Origin: Cricetomys ansorgei
Lineage: Eukaryota; Chordata; Mammalia; Rodentia; Nesomyidae
Assembly: GCA_026225945.1 (NCBI GenBank)
Contig: JAMJFZ010000289.1
Coordinates: 4,895,001 to 4,959,000 of the forward strand
Length of the DNA: 64,000 bases
Reading direction: 5' to 3'
The notes under the pieces were generated by a model. It saw only the letters and a program-made list of their open reading frames with translations, made no database searches and was not told the DNA's origin. The position numbers were made by a program, and so were the translations under genes. Shown here piece after piece: positions 12,066 to 24,010 of this stretch; positions within the stretch are counted from its first letter, which is position 1; each line of letters begins with the position of its first letter.

Positions 12066-13125
12066 TAATGTCCATTAGATAAGACAAGAAAACTGAGGTT
12101 CTTGGGCAATTCCTCAAAGACAGCAATGGGCCTGCCTATCTGAGATGCCAGCTGGTGGCCTATGATGATTCTGTTATCACAAATGGCTGCAGGAGGCATG
12201 GATATATTTGTGCTCACAGATAAGCACTAGGGAATCCTGGAATGTTAAAAACACTGAGTTGTTCCTTCAAGAGAAGGCAGGCATAATCTCTTATCCACCC
12301 AGAAGCCTGAGGAACAGATGTGGTTACTAGCCTGGTGGTCTTTGCACTTTCTATGTGGCTAGAGCCCACACCAGACATTCCCTTGAACTTGTAACATAAG
12401 TTTTTGTTTGTTTGTATGTTTTTCCTTAGTCAGTCTCTAGAACCCATCTCTATGGAAGGTGTCACATGTACTTTACCAAGCATTTTAAGATGGTCACATC
12501 TGACCTTTATTTAGTTTCCTTTATTCCTCAAAGAGATATATGTGTGCTATATTATGAACATGGGGTTGAGTTAATTATCATCTGAAAGGTTCCCCCAAAT
12601 TGTACTGGGCTTATATATGCCTAAAATAAACTACTCTGGGTGAGATTCCCTAAGTTTGAACCCACTCTGACTACTTAGTAATGTTGAAGGAAACAGCCTT
12701 CTTGCCTAGATAGATCTGCTGGCTGTGGTGGTAGCAGAGAAGCTGCAAATAGCAAATGTAGTGAAGAAGAAGAAAAAAAAAAAGGCTGCATCTGTTTCTG
12801 TGGTATAGATCATCAATTTCTAGCCGTAGCTTCTGTATCTATCAGAGGAGTCTCACCTTAACACTGAGTGTAGATGTGCCCATTCCTTTTGTTTCTTGCA
12901 CATACAGTACATCTATACATTTCTGCAGAGTGGTACACTTCCTTGTGCTCGTGTAGTTCTTTGTTTAATTTAGAATATGAACAAGAATGTGGGACCTGTT
13001 GCATACAGGTTCTCTCACCTCTTGCCTCTGGTGGTAAAGACACTTAATCTGTTTAAGCCCTTTCCTCAGACATCCATTGGCAGATAACACTTCTGCAACA
13101 AGTGGCAACGAGTTATATTCTAAGG
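12066..13125. other. Unassigned, perhaps an old repeat around 12.4-12.7 kb
   Basis: CCTAAAATAAACTACTCTGGGTGAG at about 12620 has an LTR-end flavour, but I cannot place it in a family. The rest is featureless apart from a GAAGAAGAAAAAA run near 12765. Confidence 0.35.
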
Positions 13126-13146
13126 TTTTTTTTTTTTTTTTTTTTT
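13126..13146. repeat. Poly(T) tract
   Basis: Twenty-one consecutive T. Confidence 0.95.
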
Positions 13147-13254
13147 AGAATATCTACTAACGTTTTTGAGTCAATTATTTTAACAGTGATAGTCACAGGC
13201 ATCAATTCTACATTAGACCATAAAATTATTGAGAAAGTAACATAGTCTTTCAGC

Positions 13255-13289
13255 TTTTTTTTTTTGTTGTTTTTTTTGTTTTATTTTTT
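13255..13289. repeat. T-rich tract
   Basis: T runs broken by single G and A. No SINE body is attached that I can recognise. Confidence 0.9.
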
Positions 13290-13535
13290 CCTATAATTGT
13301 GGTAATGTTAGCAAACACTGTTGCAGACACAAGCTTTGTTCTGACCCTGGCTTGACTGACATAAGGACAACAGACCATGACACACTGTATCCTCAGGGGC
13401 TATATAAACAACTAGAAATTGTAAAGGGATACAAAGTATGTTCCTGTCTGGGATTTAACATTTAATCCCTTTCATGCCTATTTTGATGGAAATCCACTTT
13501 AAGTTCATTTGGTTTTCAGGTTAATGGCACATTTA

Positions 13536-13536
<1 letters not shown>

Positions 13537-13583
<47 letters not shown>

Positions 13584-13584
13584 A
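13537..13584. repeat. (CA)n microsatellite
   Basis: CA repeated for about 48 bp with one late T substitution. Confidence 0.97.
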
Positions 13585-13589
13585 GGTCT

Positions 13590-15077
13590 TGCAGATGTGT
13601 TAGAAAACAGTGAACACAAATATTTGCCCTACTTTTCATCTGCTGAAGGCAAGCACACAGCCACTTTTTCTAAGGCCCAATTTAGGTCACTGAACACGGC
13701 CCAGTCAGTTCATCAGAGCAGCTTCTTCTAGTAGCAGGACTGCTACTGTTACAGAGGTCAACCGTTAGCGTTTCTGCCGCGTGTTCACAAGCAAGCACAC
13801 TGGTGGATCCACATTGTTGTCATCTATTTTTAATGCATAGTACTAAAACACTGTCATTATCCAAGCATAGAAGATAGGTGTATATATAATATAAAACTAA
13901 ACTGTACTGTCAAATAAGCAGAGTAACAGTTGTTTCCTGGTGTCTTTCCCAGCTACTAGTCATTCAGCTTCCTGTTTGAAAACTTCCCTACCCCACCTGC
14001 ACAACAATCTCACCTCCTTACCTCACTCAGCAAATTAAGTGATTTCTAAATCAGGATCTGGCTACTGTGGATTTGGTTCCTTTTACAAAACGGTTGTAGG
14101 AAATCAAACTATGAAGTATGAATGGCAGAGACACAAATCTCCTTTCAATATACGTGTAGAAGTATTTCATCTTCGGTGCACATTTCCATTGATTGCTGAG
14201 TTCAAATCTAACTTTTAATGTAATTTATTTCTGTGATTGATAGCGGAGCTGTATACTGAATCCCAAGCACCTGTTATTGAAATATGATATGGGCTGAGTG
14301 CACACGGCAGTCTATTGATTTGAGCCAGCAACCTCTGGTCAAGAAGCCTACTTCATTCATCGAACAACTGGCAGTGTCTTTTAAAAAAAAAATTGAGTAC
14401 TTATTGAATTTATGTAAGGCTGCTTAGTGAACCCTACTATAAGTTCCTCTGTGGTGTATTATCTTAAAAATATGTTTGATGAACAGATTTTTAATACAAA
14501 ATGGGTTTCCTATTTTTCTCTTAGAGGTAGGAAACTCTCATAGGCAAGTCAACCGTATACATTCACATACTTTGAAATAAAATATTTGGAACCAATATAA
14601 GATGAAAGTTTTTTTTTTATTTCCCTTTGATTTAACTCTATTGTATATGCTAGAAAAAATATTTGAAACCTTTGGGGAAAAATTACTTCAAGCACAGATT
14701 TCGATGGAATTTGTACAGAATAAAAATCTTTGTGATCTAGCCATGCAGTAAATTTGAAACTCCAGTATTCCCCTGTGACTCCATTAGGATTTGGAAGCAA
14801 TCAGTCCTAAGTTTTCCAGTATTTTTGGAATATAGGTTTTTTTGTTTGTTTGTTTATTTCTTGTCCCTGCTAATATGATGCGTTCCTTTACCCCTATGGC
14901 TTTTAAGTTTTACAGTGTGGACTCATCTCAGGCAGCTTTTGATTATTTTATTTTCCTGTTAAGATTGTATGTGCTGGGATTAGTAGAATCCTCCATGAGA
15001 GATTTTACACAATTGTTCCTATTACTCACCGGATGTGTTACTATTCTTGAGTTGTTTTAATGCGATGATTCTTGGGC
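13590..15077. other. Unassigned sequence
   Basis: No repeat recognised except a TTTG run near 14845. Low CpG. Confidence 0.5.
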
Positions 15078-15218
15078 ATATACACATATGTATGTGTGTG
15101 TGTGTATACATATATATGTGTATGTGTATATATATACACACATATACATATGTATATGTATTTTTATGTACATATATAAATATATGTATATATGCATATG
15201 TTTATATAAATATAATAT
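15078..15218. repeat. Compound TG/TA purine-pyrimidine tract
   Basis: Mixed (TG)n, (TA)n and (CA)n segments, nearly all alternating purine and pyrimidine. Open frames here are artefacts of the repeat. Confidence 0.92.
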
Positions 15219-15335
15219 CTCTGTACATCACATCAGCTTCACAGTCCTACTAATGATTCAAGTACACAGTTGCAGACTGGGAAGCTTGAAATAAAGTGAA
15301 ACTCAAACATATTTTTAAAAATAGCCTAAAATAAG

Positions 15336-15402
15336 CACTGGGAATGTTGCTCAGCAATAGAGTTCTTGCCTAGCATGTATGAGCCCCTGGGTTTCATCTC
15401 CA
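15336..15402 (+). mobile_element. ID SINE
   Basis: GGAATGTTGCTCAGCAATAG, CTTGCCTAGCATGTATGAG and CCCTGGGTTTCATCTCC match the ID (BC1-derived, tRNA-Ala-like) body, including the internal Pol III A-box and B-box regions. It ends in a short A-rich tail. Confidence 0.8.
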
Positions 15403-15614
15403 AAGACATAAATCCAATACAATGAGTTCATTGGTAAATATAATTATAATTGCTGTTGAACATCACTTGAAGGCACCACATAAAGCAGAAGTGACAGATG
15501 CACAAAACATTGTCATAGGCGCCCTGGTTCTAATTATAAAAATGATGAGTTCTGTTCATGCATACATATTATAGGTGTCTTAAAGGATGTCTTTGTATTA
15601 AAATCAGAATAAAG

Positions 15615-15955
15615 GGCTGGTGAGATAGATCAGTGGGTAAAATACCTACTCTGAAATCTTGGATATGAGTTTGAATTTCCAGAACTCAAATAAAATCAGG
15701 CAAAGTCTCATTGAGTGTGTAATCTCAACACCTTTAAGTCAAGATGGAAACAAGAACAAGAGAATCCCAAAAGCATGCAGGTTAGCTTTCCTGGTACACA
15801 TAAGAACACATATCAAAGAATCCATCCCATCAAAAACAAGATGGAAGGTTCAGACCTACACCCAGTGTTAGGGTTAGGGTTATCGTCTCCTTCATGCTGT
15901 GGCATACATTACCTACATTCACACACACAAATGTATGTATGCAACACACACACAT
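15615..15955 (+). mobile_element. Composite tRNA-derived SINE (B2/B3-type head, long body)
   Basis: The head, GGCTGGTGAGATAGATCAGTG, is B2-like. It continues through a TCTCAACACC/CAAGAGAATCCC body and AACAAGATGGAAGG to a GCTGTGGCATAC plus CA-rich tail. This follows the longer composite SINE that also appears at 38768, 48255 (minus strand) and 63155. A TTAGGGTTAGGGTTA run at 15868-15882 lies where the family normally reads like GAGGTTGTCCTCTGACC. Confidence 0.65.
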
Positions 15956-15979
15956 TCTCCCCCCCCCCAAAAAAAAAAC
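15921..15979. repeat. CA-rich, C10 and A10 tail tract
   Basis: CA dinucleotides, then a run of about 10 C and a run of about 10 A. Confidence 0.9.
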
Positions 15980-17724
15980 CATACAGGTAATACAAGAAAC
16001 TACAATAAGATTAATAATCAACTGTCTTTGATAATCAAGAATATTGTAGAGTAAAATGACACAATTTAGAACAATCATACTTCTAATTTGTTCTCTGTTT
16101 TGGCCAAAGTACATCTATTTTCTTGATCAGCATAGGTTTACAAGCTTTTATTATACTGTATAGTATATTGAATACTATCAAGGAAGCAAAATACCAAACT
16201 TGGGGATTTATATTACTTAAAAGAAATGACTAAAAACCAGGTAATAAGAGGCATGCTGGTTACAAATGCTAAGGATCCATCTCCTGCTGCGCAGAGCAGG
16301 GATGCTCTCTCATTATCCGCTAAACCTCTTTGTGAGGATTCCTTGTTAAAGATGAAGACAGCTGAAACTTACAACTAGCAGATAGTCACGTTGATTTAGA
16401 CAAGCCTGCGTTTCATTTAAGACCCTGAATTTCTGTTTTCCCCTAGTACAATTCATATGGTAACAGATTGTTTTTTTTAATATTGTATTACATCCATTAT
16501 TAAGAAAATTGGAAGCTGATAGAAATAATCTTTTTATTCTGTCTGTCTCAACTGAAATGAATCCATAAGGTGAAAGTTTGTCAAGCAGCTTTCCTATCAC
16601 ATCGCAGGGTTCTGTGACTCTGAGGGCAGGTGCGACTGTCGCTGAGAATGGGAACAGTAGTTCACAGCAGAGGACCACGGGGTAGCAGTGCAGCAGGGAA
16701 AAGCTCGCGTTCCTTGTGGCCGGCATAACTGCTTCTAAATACATAGAATTTCACTAGTTTTGAACTTTTTCTGGTTTAGTTGAATATATCCCCCACCTGA
16801 AGCAAATCTTGACATCCAGTTTGCATACAGAATATTTTTTCTTTTACCAAGATGCTTAAGAACACACACAGAAATGAAAACTGTGAGAACACGGGCACTT
16901 AGTCAGCACTTAGTCCCTGCTATGGTGACTCGGTCAGCACTCCGGGACTCAGTTCTCCCTTCAGTGGCTCACTCAGCTCTCAGTGCCCATGTTCCGTGGA
17001 ACAATCAGTGCTCAGTTGGTCAGCTCCTCATATTTTCTTCTCTGCGCTAATCATACCATCCTACGGTTTCCATTCATGGATATTTAGAGATACGGTATCT
17101 TAAAATGGCTTGTCTTTTTGGTTAAGTTTGCTATTCTCTTCTTCCAACATCAAGAAGAATAAAATCCTCATTGGCTATTTTGTTTTACTACTCTGTAAGA
17201 TTTTTGTTACACGTAACCAATAGTTTTCAAGTCAGAATTTGCAGTGAAGGTGGGATGTACACGGATAGAGTTTCTATATGACTTCTTTTCCAAGATGGCT
17301 GCCCTACAACAGCCTCTCAGCTCCTCTGACAACTTTCCCTTTCTTCAAGAGTGCAGCCTCTCATTCCTGCCCCATGCTCTCACCACCTACTCTTTCAGCT
17401 CTCATTAGGAGAGTTGTTTGGAAAACCTAAAGGCGTTATCAAATTCACTGCCTTATGACTATCAAGTGTGGAGCCCTAAAGACAGGAAGTCTGGCTTCCA
17501 TAGGGAGGACAAACGGATGCTCTGATAGAATTCCTGATTGTGTGAAAGAGGAAGAAGCCTAAATGAAGTTGGAGAGTGTGTTCCAGTGTTCCATGGCTTA
17601 ATCATAGTGTGGCTCTCTCCTCCCATCTCTTCCATTCATTTCATCATTTCCTTCATTGCATAGAACCACAGCTCCTTGATTATCTTGAAGGCACATGCTA
17701 AAGCTTCTAATTAAGATCAAAAGA
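15980..17724. other. Unassigned, locally less AT-rich around 16.6 and 16.9-17.0 kb
   Basis: The interval 16890-17030 repeats words such as TCAGCACT, GACTC and CTCAGT in a cryptically simple pattern. No gene is recognised. Confidence 0.45.
16346..16744 (-). other. 132-codon open reading frame, probably noncoding
   Basis: The frame opens MYLEAVMPATRNASF and has a hydrophobic Leu/Cys/Phe-rich stretch around residues 16-40. I recognise no domain. The first third, around 16600-16720, is less AT-rich and retains several CpGs, unlike nearby sequence. No splice sites or poly(A) context support it, and one such frame is expected by chance in 64 kb. Confidence 0.1.
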
Positions 17725-17727
17725 TGA

Positions 17728-17811
<84 letters not shown>

Positions 17812-17940
17812 GGAGGAAAGAGAGAGAAATGAAGGAAGGAAAGAAGGAAGGAAGAAAGAAAGAAAAAAGGAGGGAGGGAGAGAGAGAGAGAGAGGGAGGA
17901 AGGAAAGGAAGAAAGGGAAAGAGAAAGAAAAGAAAAAAGA
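17725..17940. repeat. 216-bp polypurine tract: (GAAA)n then GGAA/GA-rich
   Basis: About 87 bp of pure GAAA tetramer is followed by GGAA, GA and AAAGA variants. The plus strand is purine throughout apart from one T around position 17830. The open frames on either strand here (Lys/Arg/Glu or Ser/Phe/Leu repeats) are artefacts. Confidence 0.97.
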
Positions 17941-18362
17941 TTGATTGATTTTGGTTGTCCCAAAACCCAAATTCAACAATGTACTAGATAATTACTCACA
18001 GCAATTTTCAGGACATAATTTTACTGTTTTGAAAATATCTTCCCTCTTAGGGATATACGGTTCTCTTTGAAATCTTGTCTTAGCTGTTCAGTTTCCTCAA
18101 TGTTGTTTTCTCCTCTGAATGGTACAAAGTAAATTCTATATCAGCCCTTCACATTCCAAACTAAAATTATCTTGAGTACATTTTCTAATGTGCAGTGAAA
18201 ATTATGGTGATATTAAATGAAAAAATCTGGTAATTTTGAGGACAAACAGATTAAACATTCAGAAATTATGCAAAGCTTTTGTGTTTACAGTCTGCCAGCA
18301 AATTACAAATTATCTCAGAAAAGAGAGAAGCCAGAGGACCAATACCACCATTTTCCACAGAC

Positions 18363-18837
18363 TCATACAAATGATTTTGGAAAATGAAAAGAAAAATTAG
18401 ATGAGACAATAATGAAAACAGGAGAAATATATTCTGGTAAACTTGTCACTCTGGAGTTAAACAGCATAAAAATCAATTTTGTACAAACAATAATATTGTT
18501 TTCTAGAAAGCATGTTTTATTTACAGTATTACTTAGCCTCAACAAAGAATATTCCAACATTGCACAAATCCAAACTGTAGCTTCATTAAAACATAGATCT
18601 AGAATTTCCGATTTATTAATTGAAATGGAAGCACTGTGCCCCTGGCTAATATTGTCAAGTGTGTCAGGGAGCACAGGTTCTGGTGATAGTTGTTTCCAGT
18701 GTTGTCTGTCTTCATGGTGCCTCTCCAGTCTTTGTTTTATTTGGTCTCTCTTACTCCTATTGAATGTTCATTGTAGCCATACAGCCACTTTTGAAAAGAT
18801 TGCAACATTAATGGAACTGGAGAGCACACTGCCTTAA
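18363..18837. other. Segment open on both strands (141 codons +, 103 codons -)
   Basis: The plus frame 18412-18837 starts MKTGEIYSGK and ends with a Leu/Cys/Ser-rich region. The minus frame 18363-18674 overlaps it. Neither resembles a family I know. Overlapping open frames on both strands usually reflect locally few stops rather than coding. It is the longest ATG frame in the window. Confidence 0.12.
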
Positions 18838-19799
18838 GCCATTCCACATCCTAATGCAACAGGGGATCAAAGAAAGTAAGGCACATGATAACAAGCTGTA
18901 GCTGTATTGTTAACTATTAGACCTCCTCTTTATGCAACATGAAGTTAAAAGCAAAAGAACATCATGCCATTTTTTCCATAGTAGAGAAATATTTTGTGGG
19001 TTTTGAGACTTTAAAGAGATTGGATAGAAATGAAGCTATGTGCGTAGTTTCAGAAATGCAGCCTGCCCACAGTAATGAAGATTTGGGTATAGCTGGCACA
19101 TCATTAGTGTGCTCATGCTCTGTCATTATTCCAGAAATGACAAAGAAGCAAACATGGTTTTATGGAGTCCAAACTGTAGGCAAGTAAGCTGTGTTCATTA
19201 TGGTATCTATTCCAGATTGCAGCATGAAGCTGGGAACTGGTCAGGATTGACTGGAATCTCTCCATCTTGCTCAGCACCATGCAACTAACTGAATTGCATT
19301 TTTCTCTGTTTTCACTTCTCAATTTGCAATCTTCTGTTTGTCTCTGGAGTGCTGTGATGACAGGCATGCACTGCCATGTGGGCTGGCTCCTAAGCACCAG
19401 CCTTAGCTCCCCAATTCTTATTAAGATGGATTCTCCCACTCCCCACATCTAAAGACAGCACATCTTTGTAATAATGATCTCCAATGTGTACAGTACATAT
19501 TGTCAGCCACAAATTTCCCACTAAATGAAAAGTTCACTCATTCATTTTCCACACTGACCTTTGTGTTCAAACAGGTAAAAAAAAAATCCTACTTTAATAT
19601 GGCTAAAGTAGAGGTGATAGGTATTAAAGAGTAACATATATAGATTCAACTTCTACTTCTCTGTCCATATTCTTGACCCCTTCAATTAAACATTAATAAT
19701 GCCTGCTCAGTTACTAGAATCTCAAATCAACAGTTATCAACAATCCTTTTTCTTTCTTTAGTCACTACACACACCTGTTTCATCAAGTCCTGTTGATGC

Positions 19800-21230
19800 T
19801 ATTTTCAACATATAGTCAAGATATATCCACTTTTTTCCATTGCCAACTACAGTTTGATGTAAAAAACCCTCATCTTTAAATAATATGGATATACATGGAT
19901 ATAATATTTTTCCATTCCCCTTTACCTTCCTTACAATTCTTTCCCCAGGCCCCACTCCACTGTTTTCCAAACTCATATTCTTAATTTTTTAAATTAATAC
20001 CCAATGAGTCCATCTGTGATATTTGTCTGTACATGAGTGTGGGGCCTATCTCCTGGAGCATTTGTAGCCTCTGATTGCCTACAACCTGAAAGTCAAGTCA
20101 ATCTCTCTACTGAGCGGCCATCAATTACCAATACCTCCTCAGATAGGTGGAACTTCAAGAAACACACCACAATCCACACTGGGATTTTGACTGGCCAAAT
20201 CTTGTACTAGTCTTATGCACAAAGTTGTAACCACTGTGAATTCACATGTACACCTGTGTTGTCATATTCAGCAAATACCGTTCTGATGCAAACATCTACT
20301 CCTTATGGTTCTTGTAATCTTTCTGCCCCCTTCTTCTGCAGTGATCATTGAGCCTGTCTGACTCAGAGCTGAGCACTTTCAATCTCTAATTCTTTGTATA
20401 TTGATATCGGCTGGTTCTGTGTTCTGTATTAATTGCCATCTACTCCAATAAAGAAGCTTCTCTGATGAGAGGTGAGAGATATGCTATTCTGTGGGTATAA
20501 TAATAAGAACACAAAGAACATCATATTGCTATGTCCATTTGGCAGAAGAGTAGTAGTAGATTCTCTTCTAGGGCCTATGACTTAGGGCCTAGACTCAGGC
20601 TTGGGATACAGTTAACAATACCAGGCATTGTTACCAGACTCTAAGTCCAAGTCAGAAGTGTTTGGCTAATCTCATCACAGTTGTCCCACAATTGCACCAG
20701 TTTAGATATCTTGCCATGACAGCATTATTGTAGTTTTCAGAATTCACAGCTGGGTAGCATTGCTGATTACTTCTCTTCTGGTAATGCATAGTGTGTCTTC
20801 TAGCACTATGGAAGCTGGCCAGTAGGGCTGAAGCTTCCCAGTTAGTTCTAGTTTGATTTGACCATGTCTTATGACTCAGGTATGTGGTTGTCTTCAGCAA
20901 CAGGATCCTACCATCAAGTTCTGGATAGTATCCAAAAACAATGTCAATACTCTATAATGTCTGGGGGAGGGCTTATTGGACCCCACTGATGAGCAACTAA
21001 TTAAGAGATAATTTATACCTGGCACTGAGTCTTTTATCTAATACACTGTGGTATCTGGGAAGCTATTTTCTCATTATAGGATAACTATGTTTAAACCCCT
21101 TTTATATATGTGTATATGTTAGGAAACTTACAATAGTAGATTTCCATATGGTATGTTCAAAGATTTTTAGTATTAGTTATTTTTCCCCATGCTCTCTTCT
21201 CCATCCGTCCCCTCCATCCCTCCCACTCAA
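19800..21230 (-). mobile_element. L1 LINE, 3' UTR part
   Basis: The plus strand follows the reverse complement of the rodent L1 (Lx-type) 3' UTR. Landmarks are CCCCAGGCCCCACTCCACTG, AATACCCAATGAGTCCAT, GAAGCTTCTCTGATGAGAGG, GCTATGTCCATTTGGCAGAA, TAGTACTATGGAAGC-like TAGCACTATGGAAGC and AATGTCAATACTCTATAAT. Its left boundary is approximate because no clean poly(T) marks the 3' end. Confidence 0.7.
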
Positions 21231-23720
21231 TTTAACCCTTTCTGTTCTTACTTTCCCATTCATGCCCTTGCATTCTATTGTTGTTCCTTTGAAACACTGA
21301 CAGCCCTCCTAGTGATTTTTATATTTTATGAGTACTACAATTTAAATGTACATACTTACAGAATCAAAGCCAGCATCCATATATGAGAGAGAACGAGACA
21401 TTTATCTTTCTGTGTTGGGTAATTTATGATGATTATTTTTTATCCTTCCTTTTACTTGAGAATTCCATGTTTTTTTTCCCATCTGAATAGTATCCTATTG
21501 TGTATATGAACCACATTTTTATTATTGATACGTCTACTGATTGACATCTAGGCTGTTTAAATTTCTTGGCTATTATGAACAAAGCAGCAGTGGACTAGAT
21601 TGAGCTGATAGCATTTCACTTTTTCAGTTAGATTTAGTCCAAGATGTTTTTTTGAGGCAACTGTGAATGGGTTGTTTCCTTTATTTATTTTCTTGGTGTG
21701 TTTGCTGTTGGTACATAGGGAGACTACTGATTGCAGTGTGTTAATTTTGTGTCTAGATACATTGAGGAATGTATGTATTGATTCTGAATATTAGACGTAG
21801 AATCTCTATGAACTTTTACATATAGAATCATATCATTTTTTTAAACAAGGATATTTTTACTTCTTTCTTTATTTTTCATATTGCCTTCTCTTGTTTTAGT
21901 ATTATATCTGTAAATTCAAGCACCATGTTGAAGAGAAATGAAGAGAGTGGATATCCTTGAGTTATTCCTGATTTTAGTAGAAATGGTTTGCATTTTCCCC
22001 ATCTTAGAGGGCATTGACAGTTGGCTTGTTGTATTTTGCCTCTATAATGTTGAGGTATACCCTCATGTTCCTAGATTTTCCAGGAATCTTACCATGGAGG
22101 CATATTGTAGTTTGTCAATGACCTTTTACATTCTGTTGAAATGCTTATGTAGTTTCTATAATAGAGTATATTTAGGTGGTGATTGAATTGATTGTTGAAC
22201 CTTCCCTGCACTTATTAGGCAAAGATGATTATGATTGTAGAGGGTGATCTTTGACATGCCTCTGAATTTGGCTTGTAAATATTTTATTGAAAAAAATTTT
22301 GTCCATGTACATGAGGAAGATTGGCCTACAATTCAGTTTTTATTTTTATTTTTATTTTTTTGCTATATCTTTACCTTGTGTGGGTGTCATAGTAATCCTG
22401 GCTTCATAAAAAGAAAAGCTTTGAATTGTTTCTCCTCTATTGTACAGATAATTTAAAGAGTCCTAGCACTACTTCTTCTTTGGAGGACTGGTAGAATTTT
22501 GTATTGAGTCCATCTAGTCCTAAGGCTTTTTGGGGGTGTGTGTGGAATTTTGAATTACTACTGTTGTCTTAGTAGTTGTTGTGGGTATGTTTAAATTATT
22601 TACTTCATGTAGACTTAATGGTGGTAGGTCATAGGCTTTTAGAAATTCATCTATCTCTCTTAGATTTTCCAGTTTAGTGGAGTATAAACTTTTAAAATGG
22701 ATCCTTACAACTCTGAATTTCCTCAATTTCTGTTGTAATATCTCCTTTTCATCTTCAATTTTATTACTTTGGATCATTCACTTTCTGGTGATTAATTTAC
22801 CTAAATGATTATCAGTCTTGTTAATATTTTCAAAGAACCAACTCTTCATTCTTTCTGTTTTTCTTTCATTTCTGTTTAATCTGTTTAGCCCTGATTTTTA
22901 TTAACTCTTCCTGTCTACTGTGTCTGGGTATTGTTTGCTCTTGTTTTCCCAAGGCCTTCAATCATCACATACAGTTATTAATATGAGAACACTCCTTTTT
23001 TTTTTTTAATGTAGGCATTTAGTACTGTAGACTTTGCTCTGAGGGCTGCCTTCATTGTGTCCTATAGATTTTGGTATTTTCATTTTCATTCAATTATAGT
23101 AATTTTTTAATTTCATTCTTGATTTCTTCCATCACTTGATTTTGATTCAGTAGTATGCTGTTAATTCTCCATGAGTTTTTGTGCTTTCTCTATTTTCCAT
23201 TACTGTTCATATAGATATTGATTCCACTGTGGTCAAATAGACTATAAGATGGTATTTCAGTTTTCCAATATTCATTCAGTTTGTTTAGTATATTAATATG
23301 TGGTCAATTTTGGAGAAATTTCCATGAGCTCTTGAAAGAATGTTTATTTTTTAGTGTTTGGCTAGAATGTAGATGTCTGTGAGCTCTATCTGATTTGTGA
23401 TGTCATTTAAATTCAGTGTTTCCTTGTGTAGTTTTGTTCAAATGTCTTGTTTATAGGTCAGAGGGGGATAGTGAAATCATCCACTATCACAGTTTGGGGT
23501 TTTATCTACATTTCTTAGATCCAATAGTAATTATATGAAACAGAGGGCTCCTGTGTTTGGTGTATCTATGTGTAGAATTGTATGTAATATCCTCTTGGTT
23601 GGTTGTTCCTTTGATGAGTATCAAATGACTCTCCTTATTTCTTTTGACTAGTTTAGTGAGTCACTACTAACTGTTTTGCCTTGAAGTTTCAAAATGGACT
23701 CTGATGTTCTCATTGCCACT
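21231..23720 (-). mobile_element. L1 LINE, degraded ORF2, 5'-truncated
   Basis: Read in reverse complement, the C-terminal end of ORF2 occurs at about 21360-21600 (CTGAATAGTATCCTATTGTG, then GGCTATTATGAACAAAGCAG). Reverse transcriptase and endonuclease parts follow to about 23720 (CCAACTCTTCATTCTTTCTG; ATTCCACTGTGGTCAAATAG; TATGTGGTCAATTTTGG). One residual frame, 22520-22777, still reads STKLENLREIDEFLKAYDLP, the ORF2 linker before the RT domain. The reading jumps from the C-terminus straight to the RT region near 21600, implying an internal deletion. Many stops and frameshifts make it inactive. It ends within the endonuclease domain, so ORF1 and the 5' UTR are absent. Confidence 0.85.
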
Positions 23721-23784
23721 TTTCTACATTTCCTTCAGAGTGCCTGTATCTATTTATAAGACAAACTCAAATAGCATGTACCTA

Positions 23785-24010
23785 TCATTTTAAACCCTCC
23801 ACTGGTTCTGCAGGACGCTTAGACTATATGCAAACTTTATAGCAATGGTGTTTCATGCAGTCTGATTCTGGCCCCAAATACCTCTCTAGTTTTATCAGTA
23901 TCACTCTTTTCTATTTACTATATTCTAGGAATATTGGCTTTATTCTGTGGCTTAGCTGTGAACTCCTGTCTTGCCAAGCTGGCTTGTACTGTATCATTCT
24001 GATCTGATTA
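23785..24010 (+). mobile_element. L2 LINE fragment
   Basis: AAACCCTCCACTGGTTCTGCAGGA, then TCTGATTCTGGCCCCAAATACC and TCTCTAGTTTTATC follow the L2 order of AACCCTCCAGTGGCTCCC, TGATCTGGCCCC and CCTCATCTCC in its 3' region. Confidence 0.5.

Noticed and set aside
12858..13110. Minus-strand donor GAG|GTGAGA with a short open segment before it
   Set aside because: The acceptor TTGTTGCAG is poor and the frame is short. It looks like a chance pairing.
15035..15294. Overlapping Tyr/Ile/Cys-rich frames
   Set aside because: Produced by TG/TA dinucleotide repeats.
17598..17979. Open frames of 90-121 codons over the GAAA tract
   Set aside because: They are translations of simple repeats (Ser/Phe/Leu or Lys/Arg/Glu) with no coding meaning.
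22520..22777. 85-codon minus frame resembling L1 ORF2 as a gene candidate
   Set aside because: It is a short surviving stretch of a degraded L1, not a host gene.
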